Source of the DNA: Albidovulum marisflavi
Lineage (GTDB): Bacteria; Pseudomonadota; Alphaproteobacteria; Rhodobacterales; Rhodobacteraceae
Reading direction: 5' to 3'
Length of the DNA: 64,000 nucleotides
Assembly: GCF_025751435.1 (NCBI RefSeq)
Contig: NZ_JAOWKY010000001.1
Location: 1,596,001 to 1,660,000, forward strand
Part shown: one piece after another, positions 57,204 to 64,000 of the stretch
How the letters are laid out: each line of letters opens with the position of its first letter
Numbering within the stretch: the stretch's first letter is position 1
Notes under the pieces: generated by a model
Databases searched by the model: none
Seen by the model: only the letters and a program-made list of their open reading frames with translations
What the model was told of the DNA's origin: nothing
Made by a program: the position numbers and the translations under genes

Positions 57204-57841
57204 CAGCCGGTCCAGTTGATCGGCGGCCGGCCTCGGGCCGTCAGCCACCCGTTGACCCGGCTGAAGGGACGAGAGCCGAAAAATCCGCGCCGGGCAGAAA
57301 GGGGAGAGGGATGGGCGGTTTCGACGATCAGATGATCGCCATCCCGAATGTGGCCGCGCAACGCCTGCGCGTGACCGCCCCACAGCAGGAAGGCGCACGG
57401 GCGCTGCGACACCTCGGCCAGAACCTCTTGCGCCAGCCGCTGCCAGCCCAGCCCTGAATGGCCGCCCGCCGAACCCGCGGGCACCGTCAGGCAGGTGTTC
57501 AGCAGCAAGACACCCTGCCGCGCCCATGGCCTGAGATCGCCGTTGCCGGGACAGGCGCCGATGTCCGCGGACATCTCTGCAAAGATGTTCCTGAGCGATC
57601 GGGGCAGCGGACTGACATCCGGCTCCACGGAAAAGGCCAGGCCATGGGCGTGGCCGGGCGTGGGGTAGGGATCCTGTCCCAGGATCACTGCACGGACGGC
57701 TGACGGCGGCGTCAGTGTCAGCGCCGCAAAGCGTTGCGCCTCGGGCGGCAGGACCGCGCGCGTTTCATTCGACAAGGCCGCCGCGATCCGCGGCCAATCG
57801 CGGCTGAAGAAGGGCAGGTGTGCCCAGGCTTCCGGGATCAT
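57203..57841 (-). CDS. ung: uracil-DNA glycosylase
   Basis: Removes uracil from DNA in base excision repair. The 212-residue family-1 enzyme has catalytic Asp57 in [25 protein letters not shown] and His177 in [18 protein letters not shown] overlaps the trpD stop (ATGA), so ung is built into a trpGD-ung-trpC-moaC-moeA transcript, an unusual partner for tryptophan genes. Confidence 0.93.
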   Translation of the reverse strand: MIPEAWAHLPFFSRDWPRIAAALSNETRAVLPPEAQRFAALTLTPPSAVRAVILGQDPYPTPGHAHGLAFSVEPDVSPLPRSLRNIFAEMSADIGACPGNGDLRPWARQGVLLLNTCLTVPAGSAGGHSGLGWQRLAQEVLAEVSQRPCAFLLWGGHAQALRGHIRDGDHLIVETAHPSPLSARRGFFGSRPFSRVNGWLTARGRPPINWTG

Positions 57842-58851
57842 GCGTCCGATGTGAGGCGTGCCAGCGCGTCGATCTTGGCCTTGGCCGCGCCGGAATCCAG
57901 GCTTTCGGCGGCCCTGGCGACGCCCGCCTTCAGGTCGTCTACCGAACCCGCAACCACAAGCGCCGCAGCGGCGTTCAGGAGGACCGCATCGCGGTAAGCG
58001 CCCTTCGCTCCGTCGAGAAGCGCGCGGAAGGCGGTCGCGTTGTCTTCCGGCGTGCCACCCATTATGGCCTCGAACGGGTGGACCGGCAGGCCGGCGTCCT
58101 CGGGGTGCAGTTCGAATTCGCGGACCGCTCCGTCCTCAAGCGCGGCGACCCAGCTTACGCCCGCGATCGACAGCTCATCCGTCCCGTCGCCGCCATGCAC
58201 GAGCCAGGCCCGGTCAGAGCCAAGCGCGGCAAGCGTTTCGGCCATCGGCCGGATCCACTGGCGCGAAAAGGCCCCCGTCAACTGACGCTTCACCCCGGCG
58301 GGGTTGGTCAGGGGACCCAGCAGGTTGAAGACCGTGCGTGTGCCCAGCTCTGCGCGCGTCGGCATGACATGGCGGATCGCCGGGTGGTGCATCGGCGCCA
58401 TCATGAAGGCGATGCCAACCTCTTTCAGCGCCTTCTCGACGACCTCGGTCCCCACCATGACGTTAACGCCCATCTGCGTCAGCGCGTCGGCCGCCCCGGA
58501 TTTCGAGGACAGGTTGCGGTTGCCATGCTTGGCGACAGGCACGCCTGCGCCTGCGACGACAAAGGCCGTGGCGGTCGAGATGTTCAGGGTTCCCTTGCCG
58601 TCGCCCCCGGTGCCCACAATGTCCATCGCGCCTTCGGGCGCGCGCACCTTGTTGCACTTGGCGCGCATGACGCGCGCCGCGGCCGCAATCTCTTCGACCG
58701 TTTCGCCGCGAGTGCGCAGGGCCATCAGCAGGCCGCCCATCTGGCTGGGGGTCGCGGCCCCTTCGAACAGCGCCTCGAATGCCGCCTCGGCCTCATCACG
58801 GGTCAGAGGACGTTCGGCGGCAAGGCCGATCAGCGGACGGATATCGCTCAT
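57838..58851 (-). CDS. trpD: anthranilate phosphoribosyltransferase
   Basis: Attaches PRPP to anthranilate. The 337-residue protein has [59 protein letters not shown] and [15 protein letters not shown] overlaps join it to trpG upstream and ung downstream. Confidence 0.96.
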   Translation of the reverse strand: MSDIRPLIGLAAERPLTRDEAEAAFEALFEGAATPSQMGGLLMALRTRGETVEEIAAAARVMRAKCNKVRAPEGAMDIVGTGGDGKGTLNISTATAFVVAGAGVPVAKHGNRNLSSKSGAADALTQMGVNVMVGTEVVEKALKEVGIAFMMAPMHHPAIRHVMPTRAELGTRTVFNLLGPLTNPAGVKRQLTGAFSRQWIRPMAETLAALGSDRAWLVHGGDGTDELSIAGVSWVAALEDGAVREFELHPEDAGLPVHPFEAIMGGTPEDNATAFRALLDGAKGAYRDAVLLNAAAALVVAGSVDDLKAGVARAAESLDSGAAKAKIDALARLTSDA

Positions 58852-59441
58852 GCCGGAACCTTCAGGTCCACGCCCGCGCCTTCCAGGAAGGTCCGAAGCA
58901 TCTGGTGCCCGTGTTCCGATGCGATGGATTCGGGATGGAATTGAACGCCTTCGATCGGCAGCTCTCGGTGGCGCAGGCCCATGATCGTCCCGTCTTCAAG
59001 CCACGCGGTGATCTCAAGGCAGTCGGGAAGGCTGTCACGCTCGACCACCAGCGAATGATAGCGGGTGGCCTGGAATGGCGAGGGCAGCCCCGCGAAAACG
59101 CCCTTACCTTCATGGTGCATCGCGCCCATCTTGCCGTGCACGATCTCGTGGCAGCGCACGACCTTTCCCCCGAAGGCCTGACCAATGGTCTGATGCCCCA
59201 GGCAGACACCCAGAAGCGGCGTTCCGGTCTCGGCGGCGGCGTGCGTCAGCGGAAGGCAGATCCCGGCTTGATCCGGATCGCACGGGCCGGGCGACAGGAC
59301 GATCGCCTGCGGCCGCATCGCCATGGCTTCCTGCACATTCAGTGCATCGTTGCGCTGAACGACGACATCGGCGCCCAGTTCACCGAAATAATGCACGAGG
59401 TTGTAGGTAAAACTGTCGTAATTGTCGATCAGCAGCAACAT
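58848..59441 (-). CDS. trpG: anthranilate synthase glutamine amidotransferase subunit
   Basis: Supplies ammonia from glutamine to TrpE. The 197-residue class I amidotransferase has [32 protein letters not shown], the nucleophile Cys80 in LGVCLGHQ and His/Glu in FHPESIAS. Start ATG 59441. Its partner trpE is 1.8 kb away in a separate transcript. Confidence 0.95.
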   Translation of the reverse strand: MLLLIDNYDSFTYNLVHYFGELGADVVVQRNDALNVQEAMAMRPQAIVLSPGPCDPDQAGICLPLTHAAAETGTPLLGVCLGHQTIGQAFGGKVVRCHEIVHGKMGAMHHEGKGVFAGLPSPFQATRYHSLVVERDSLPDCLEITAWLEDGTIMGLRHRELPIEGVQFHPESIASEHGHQMLRTFLEGAGVDLKVPA

Positions 59442-59572
59442 GGCGCGGGTCCCGGTCGGTCTAACGGCATTCTGGGGATGAACCCCGTGGCAGGTCGGGC
59501 TATACATGGTCAGAGCCGCGCGCCGGGGTCAAGGGCGGAAGCGGTCTGGGCATCCATGAGCCGGAGGCTAAA

Positions 59573-61159
59573 TTGGGCAAAAGTGTATTGGCGGGACTGT
59601 TGATGGGAACCATTTTGGGGGGGGCAACCGCGGCGATCCTGTCGCTGCAGGCGGCACCTCCGGGCGCGCAGCTTGCGGCCGTGCGCGCCGCGGGCGAAGC
59701 GGCCAGGGCGCCAGGCAATTCAGCGCCCGCCGCGATGCCGGAGCCCGAGGCCCAGACCGAGGTGCAGCCGGAGGTCGAACCCGCGCCCTCGGAAAGCGCA
59801 AGCCAGGAGGGGCAGCCTGCACCGGAGACGCCCATCGTCGAGGTGCCAGCCGGATCGGAATTCGCGAAGGCCAAGCCTGACGAGGCGGCGACCGTTGCCG
59901 CGGCCGAAGATACCGCCGCCGACCAGCAGGTGCCCATGGTCTCGGAACCTGCCGCGGAGGGCGCGCCGGAACTGGCCGAAGTCAGCACCGCCGACCAGCC
60001 CGAAAGCCAGACGGAAGCGCCCGCCGCTCCAGAGGCGCCGCAGGTGACCGAGCAGACGACCGCGTCAGCGGCGCCCGAGGAAGACGCCAGCGCCCCGGTC
60101 GATGCCGAGGCGACCGAGCCGGTTTCCCAGCCCGTCGCGGAAAGCGCGGGCAATGCCTTGCCGCAGATCCCCGAAGCCAGCGGAGCCTCGGACGAGCCGG
60201 CAAGTGAAGGCGCCGCGGAGTCGGCGCAGGCATCGCAAGAGCTGACGGAAGAGCCGAAGGAAGAGCCGGCCGTGGCCGCCGAGGCCGAGGCCGAGGCCGA
60301 ACCGACGGTGCCGCAGGCAGGATTGGCGGAGCAGTTGTCATCGACTGGCACGACCGACGGCGCGATGCCGGGCCAGAAGGTCACCCAACTGCCCACGATC
60401 GGCACGCAGGCCGACGGCAACGCGGAGGAACCTCTGCCGGCCGCGACCGAGGAGGACAGCGAAGAGCTTCCCCCGCTGCTGCGCAATGCCGCGCCCTTCG
60501 ATCTTGCAGGGGTGGGCCCGACGGTGTCGATCGTCCTTCTGGATCCGGGCGAAGGGTTCGACGGCGTGGACGAGCAGACGATCCGGGGGCTTGGCTTCCC
60601 TGTGACCATCGCGGTCGACCCCAACAGTTCCGAGGCGCGTGCGCGTGCTGCCGACTACCGCGCCGCCGGTTTCGAGATTGCCATCGTTGCCCGCAACGGG
60701 TTGCAGCGCGGCATGACCGGCAAGGACATCCAGGTGGCGGTCGAGGCGCTTTCGGCCTCGCTGCCCGAAAGCATCGCCATGATCCCCGCCCCGGACGCGC
60801 TGTTCCAGATCGACCGCGAAGTCGTCAAGCACCTGGCCATAGCGCTCAAGGATGACGGGCGAGGTCTGATCACCTACGCGCGCGGGCTGAACGTGGCGGG
60901 CCAGGCCGCCGAGCAGGCCGGCGTGCCCCACGCAAGCGTCGACCGCGTGGTCGACGAGTACAAGGAAGACGCCGACGCTGTTCGCCGGCTTCTGGAGCGC
61001 GCCGCCTTCGACGCCGGGCAGAAGGGCCGCTCGGTCATCGTCGCGCATGCCTATCCAGAGACCTTGAAGGCGCTGGAAGCCTGGGTTGCGACAGGCCCGA
61101 AAGGTGTCACGCTTGCCCCTGTATCAGCGGGGATGATCGCGGATCTTGGCGAACGGTGA
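59573..61159 (+). CDS. divergent polysaccharide deacetylase (YibQ-like) with long acidic linker
   Basis: A 528-residue envelope protein. An N-terminal membrane anchor (about 5-25) is followed by roughly 270 residues of Ala/Pro/Glu/Ser-rich low-complexity sequence and then the DUF610/YibQ domain (about 315-528: LLRNAAPFDLAGVGPTVSIV, GFPVTIAVDPNSSEARARAA). A TTG start at 59573 is supported by GGAGG seven bases upstream; the first in-frame ATG is ten codons later. Function in roseobacters unknown. Lies between trpG and trpE. Confidence 0.8.
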   Translation: MGKSVLAGLLMGTILGGATAAILSLQAAPPGAQLAAVRAAGEAARAPGNSAPAAMPEPEAQTEVQPEVEPAPSESASQEGQPAPETPIVEVPAGSEFAKAKPDEAATVAAAEDTAADQQVPMVSEPAAEGAPELAEVSTADQPESQTEAPAAPEAPQVTEQTTASAAPEEDASAPVDAEATEPVSQPVAESAGNALPQIPEASGASDEPASEGAAESAQASQELTEEPKEEPAVAAEAEAEAEPTVPQAGLAEQLSSTGTTDGAMPGQKVTQLPTIGTQADGNAEEPLPAATEEDSEELPPLLRNAAPFDLAGVGPTVSIVLLDPGEGFDGVDEQTIRGLGFPVTIAVDPNSSEARARAADYRAAGFEIAIVARNGLQRGMTGKDIQVAVEALSASLPESIAMIPAPDALFQIDREVVKHLAIALKDDGRGLITYARGLNVAGQAAEQAGVPHASVDRVVDEYKEDADAVRRLLERAAFDAGQKGRSVIVAHAYPETLKALEAWVATGPKGVTLAPVSAGMIADLGER

Positions 61160-61174
61160 CGCCGCCGTGCCGGA

Positions 61175-61199
61175 ACGGGCGGGATGCTTTCCCGCCCGT
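61175..61199. terminator. bidirectional hairpin between YibQ-like gene and trpE
   Basis: ACGGGCGGGA (61175-61184) pairs perfectly with TCCCGCCCGT (61190-61199), 10 bp with a 5-nt loop, between convergent genes. Neither side has a T-run, so termination efficiency is uncertain; it may limit read-through or protect both 3' ends. Confidence 0.5.
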
Positions 61200-62711
61200 C
61201 TAGGCGTTGCCCCGGCGGATGAACAGGCCCGCGTCTTCGGCCGCCTTCTTTAGCGCCTTGGACTTGTTGACGGTTTCCTGGAATTCCGCCTCGGGGTCGC
61301 TGTCATAGACGACGCCGCCGCCTGCCTGGATATAAAGCTTTTCGTCCTTCACCACCGCCGTGCGCAGCGCGATGCACATGTCCATCTCGCCATTCGCGGC
61401 GAAGTATCCGACGCCGCCGCCGTAGACGCCGCGTTTTTCCGGCTCAAGCTCGTCGATGATCTCCATGGCGCGAACCTTGGGCGCGCCCGAAACCGTGCCT
61501 GCGGGAAGTCCCGCCAGCAGGGCCGAGAGGGCGTCCTCATCCTCGCGAATTTCACCCACGACGTTTGACACGATGTGCATGACGTGGCTGTAGCGCTCGA
61601 TGATGAACTTCTCGGTGGGATGGACCGTGCCGACCTTTGACACGCGGCCCACATCGTTGCGGCCAAGGTCCAGTAGCATGAGATGCTCGGCCAGTTCCTT
61701 CTTGTCGGCCAGCAGGTCGGCTTCCAGCGCCTTGTCTTCCTCGACCGTTCCGCCGCGGGGACGGGTGCCGGCGATGGGGCGGATCGTCACCTCGCCATCG
61801 CGCAGGCGCACGAGGATTTCGGGGCTGGCGCCGACGATCTGGAAGCTTCCGAAATTGAAGAAGGTCAGGAACGGCGAGGGGTTGGTGCGGCGAAGAGAGC
61901 GGTAGAGCGCGAAGGGCGGCAACTTGAAATCCGCCGTCCAGCGCTGCGAGGGCACGACCTGAAAGATGTCCCCTGCGCGGATGTATTCCTTGGCCTTCTC
62001 GACCGCGGCGCGATAGCCTTCGGGGGTGAAGTTCGATTTCATCTCGCCCAGATGCGCGGTGTCGCCCAGGCTGCGGGTTTCGCTTGCCGGCGCGCGCTCC
62101 AGGTCGCGGACCGCGTCCATCACCCGCTCGGCCGCTTGGGCGTAGGCCGCGCGCGCGGTCAGGCCCGAGGCGATCCATGCGGGCGAGCAGACCGTCACCT
62201 CGCCCTTGACCCCGTCAAGGACCGCGATGATCGTCGGGCGCATCAGGGTCGCGTCGGCAACGCCGATCGGGTCGGGCTTAATGTTCGGCAGATGCTCGAC
62301 CAGGCGGATCATGTCGTAGCCGAGATAGCCGAAAAGCCCCGCCGCGATCGCCGGAATGCCCTCGGGCATGTCGATGCGGCTTTCGGCGATCAGGGCGCGC
62401 AGCGTGTCCAGCGGATGCCCGTCAAGCGGTTCGAACGCCTCGGCGTCGAAGCGTGCCTGCCGGTTGATGCGGCTTCGCGTGCCGCTGCAATCCCAGATCA
62501 CATCCGGTTTCAGCCCGACGACCGAATAGCGGCCGCGGACCTCGCCGCCCGTCACGCTTTCCAGCATGAAGCTCATCCGACCGGCGTCGGCAAGCTTCAG
62601 CATCAGCGACACGGGCGTGTCGAGGTCGGCGGCAAGCCGGGTGAAGACCAACTGGTTCTTGCCCGCGTTCCAGCCGGCCTCGAATTCCGCGAAAGAGGGG
62701 ATAAGAGCCAC
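61200..62711 (-). CDS. trpE: anthranilate synthase component I
   Basis: Chorismate plus ammonia to anthranilate. The 503-residue protein has the N-terminal regulatory region (ADLDTPVSLMLKLA), IQVVPSQRW-type region FQVVPSQRWTADF, FLTFFNFGSFQIVGASPE, GTRPRG, LMLLDLGRNDVGRVSKVG and GAPKVRAMEIIDELE. I chose GTG 62711 (VALIPSFAEF), ten bases after the PpiD-like gene; the longer frame overlaps that gene. No attenuator leader is visible, as trpE looks co-transcribed. Confidence 0.94.
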   Translation of the reverse strand: MALIPSFAEFEAGWNAGKNQLVFTRLAADLDTPVSLMLKLADAGRMSFMLESVTGGEVRGRYSVVGLKPDVIWDCSGTRSRINRQARFDAEAFEPLDGHPLDTLRALIAESRIDMPEGIPAIAAGLFGYLGYDMIRLVEHLPNIKPDPIGVADATLMRPTIIAVLDGVKGEVTVCSPAWIASGLTARAAYAQAAERVMDAVRDLERAPASETRSLGDTAHLGEMKSNFTPEGYRAAVEKAKEYIRAGDIFQVVPSQRWTADFKLPPFALYRSLRRTNPSPFLTFFNFGSFQIVGASPEILVRLRDGEVTIRPIAGTRPRGGTVEEDKALEADLLADKKELAEHLMLLDLGRNDVGRVSKVGTVHPTEKFIIERYSHVMHIVSNVVGEIREDEDALSALLAGLPAGTVSGAPKVRAMEIIDELEPEKRGVYGGGVGYFAANGEMDMCIALRTAVVKDEKLYIQAGGGVVYDSDPEAEFQETVNKSKALKKAAEDAGLFIRRGNA

Positions 62712-62721
62712 GTGTCCGGTC

Positions 62722-64000
62722 CTACTGCATCTGCGCGTGCACGGCGTTGATCGCGGACTGATCGACGGTGACGCCTTTTTCGTTTTCAAGCGCCGTCGTG
62801 AACAGCTCTAGCATATCGCCCGCGACCGACTGTTCGATGCGCGGCTCAAGGGCATTCGCGTAGCTGGCGGCCTCTGCCGCATCCGCGGCATGGATCGCGT
62901 CCACCTGCACGACGAAGACACGTGCGGCGGCGTCAACGACACTTGCCTTGCCCTCTTCCAGTTCGAAGGCGCGCTCGGCGACGATGCCCGGCGTGTCGGC
63001 CAGATGGCCCGATCGCGCGAAGCCATCGTAGTGCGTGGTCACCAGCCCAAGCGCGGCAAGGGTGCTGCCGTTGTCAAGCGCGGCCTGCACCTCGGTCGCT
63101 TTCGCCAGCAGACGGCTGTGCGTCTCCGCGCGTATCCAGTCCGCGATCAGTGCCTCGCGCACGTCGTCCATCGGGCGCACGGTCGGCGGGTCGATCCCGT
63201 CAAGGCGCAGCGCGAACACCCCGCCGTCCTCCAGCTCTACAAGTTGCGGAAAGTCCTCCGCCGTGGCCTGTTCGGCGGCGTCACGGAAGTCGGCGTAGGC
63301 GGCGATGCCCTCGCTTGTTTCGGTGTTGAACTCGATCTGGCCCAGCTGCATCTTTTCCTGCTCGGCGACCTGTTCCAGCGTCGAGCCGCCCGCCAGCACG
63401 TCCGCCATGGATTCGCTGCGGTCAAGGATCAGGCGTCGGGCGCGGTCGATGGTCAGCTCTGGCAGAAGCATGTCGCGCGCTTCCTCGAACGAGGTTTCCT
63501 GCGCGGCGAGGATCCCGTTCATCGCGAACAGCGCGGGTCCAAGGTTCGAGGGCAGGGGCCCGACCACGCCCGGCTCCTCCATGGCAAAGACCGCGTCGCC
63601 CGCCGCGCCCAGTTCCTGCCTGGACATTTCGCCCAGATCGATGTCGGCCAGCGTCAGCCCGCGTTCCGCGGTCAGCTGTTCGAAACTGACCTCGCCGGAT
63701 TCGAGTCGCGCCTTTGCTGCCTTGGCCTCATCCTCGCTCGCGAAAACAAGGCGCTCGACCAGCCGCTTTTCAGGGACGACGAATTCGTCGATGCGCTCTT
63801 CGTAGGCGTTGCGCAGCGTGGCCTCGTCGATCTCGATGTCGGATTGGACCATCTCGGGCGACAGCCAGACATAGGTGATCTGGCGCGTTTCGGGTTTCGT
63901 GTAATCCTCGGGGTGGGTGTCGTAATAGGCCTTCAGCGCGTCTTCCGAAGGCGCCTCGACCGGCGCGTCAAGGTCCGAGGCGATCAGTTCCGCCAAGGTG
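62722..64000 (-). CDS. PpiD/SurA-type peptidyl-prolyl isomerase, 3' part
   Basis: The C-terminal 426 residues of a periplasmic folding chaperone; the 5' end lies beyond the window. SEDALKAYYDTHPEDYTKPE and QITYVWLSPEMV are typical of PpiD, followed by a parvulin-like region and a second repeat (LADTPGIVAERAFELEEGKAS). The missing N-terminus should hold a membrane anchor. Ends 10 bp before trpE. Confidence 0.85.
   Translation of the reverse strand, partial: TLAELIASDLDAPVEAPSEDALKAYYDTHPEDYTKPETRQITYVWLSPEMVQSDIEIDEATLRNAYEERIDEFVVPEKRLVERLVFASEDEAKAAKARLESGEVSFEQLTAERGLTLADIDLGEMSRQELGAAGDAVFAMEEPGVVGPLPSNLGPALFAMNGILAAQETSFEEARDMLLPELTIDRARRLILDRSESMADVLAGGSTLEQVAEQEKMQLGQIEFNTETSEGIAAYADFRDAAEQATAEDFPQLVELEDGGVFALRLDGIDPPTVRPMDDVREALIADWIRAETHSRLLAKATEVQAALDNGSTLAALGLVTTHYDGFARSGHLADTPGIVAERAFELEEGKASVVDAAARVFVVQVDAIHAADAAEAASYANALEPRIEQSVAGDMLELFTTALENEKGVTVDQSAINAVHAQMQ

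Overview
The window is one contiguous piece of a GC-rich alphaproteobacterial chromosome. Gene content and order point to the Rhodobacteraceae (Roseobacter / Rhodobacter group): a Rhodobacter-capsulatus-type gene transfer agent (GTA) cluster flanked by fabF-mltG and cysE, a PdhB that carries its own lipoyl domain, a trpGDC-moaC-moeA-lexA block, and an alphaproteobacterial LexA box. The species cannot be named from the sequence. I saw no tRNA, rRNA, CRISPR array, insertion sequence or integrase.

Layout. 1-3303: a HisA-like isomerase paralogue, fabF and mltG. 3304-3738: a gene-poor stretch with a truncated GFA-family gene, a perfect CtrA-type box, a strong sigma70-type promoter and a terminator-like leader hairpin; this is the GTA control region. 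3739-18389: a complete, collinear GTA structural cluster (small and large terminase, portal, g3.5, prohead protease, capsid, connector, stopper, tail terminator, tail tube, two tail chaperones, short tape measure, distal tail protein, hub, NlpC/P60 peptidase, 1299-aa tail-tip protein, DUF2793 fibre-like protein). No integration, replication, repressor or lysis gene is present, as expected for a GTA, whose release and regulatory genes lie elsewhere. 18536-23635: cysE, pdhABC and an FtsB/DivIC-like gene. 23733-27422: class I aldolase, pgk and two tandem cyclophilins. 27495-32544: tyrS, an acyltransferase-like membrane protein, anmK, rarD and a membrane desaturase. 32588-39326: cupin, SDR, YrdB-like protein, enolase, two EamA transporters, a Fur-family regulator, an EEP-family hydrolase and a DUF2238-like membrane protein. 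39333-46723: selO-GNAT-nucleoside hydrolase, an orphan Fe(III)-binding protein, ccmF, ccmH and a PaaG-like hydratase. 46879-51658: a degenerate EF-G paralogue, gltA and gltX. 51742-54541: comEC and lexA. 54643-64000: moeA, moaC, trpC, ung, trpD, trpG, a YibQ-like protein, trpE and the 3' part of a PpiD-like gene.

How it works together. Most of the window is core metabolism: glycolysis (fba, pgk, eno), pyruvate to acetyl-CoA (pdhABC), TCA entry (gltA), tryptophan and cysteine synthesis, molybdenum cofactor, cytochrome c maturation. The accessory element is the GTA. Its control region is the most informative part: a TTAA-N7-TTAAC CtrA box upstream of a TTGACT-17-TATACC promoter, followed by a hairpin plus T-run in the leader. 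Inside the operon, hairpins sit at terminase/portal, after the capsid gene and before the tail-tube gene, and a C CCG GGG heptamer at the g10/g10.1 junction could allow a -1 frameshift. comEC (needed for recipients to take up GTA DNA) and lexA (known to affect GTA production in R. capsulatus) also lie in the window, more than 30 kb away.

Limits. All calls come from reading the sequence and from memory of protein families; no database search, alignment or folding was run. Starts were chosen from start-codon context, overlaps and expected N-termini.
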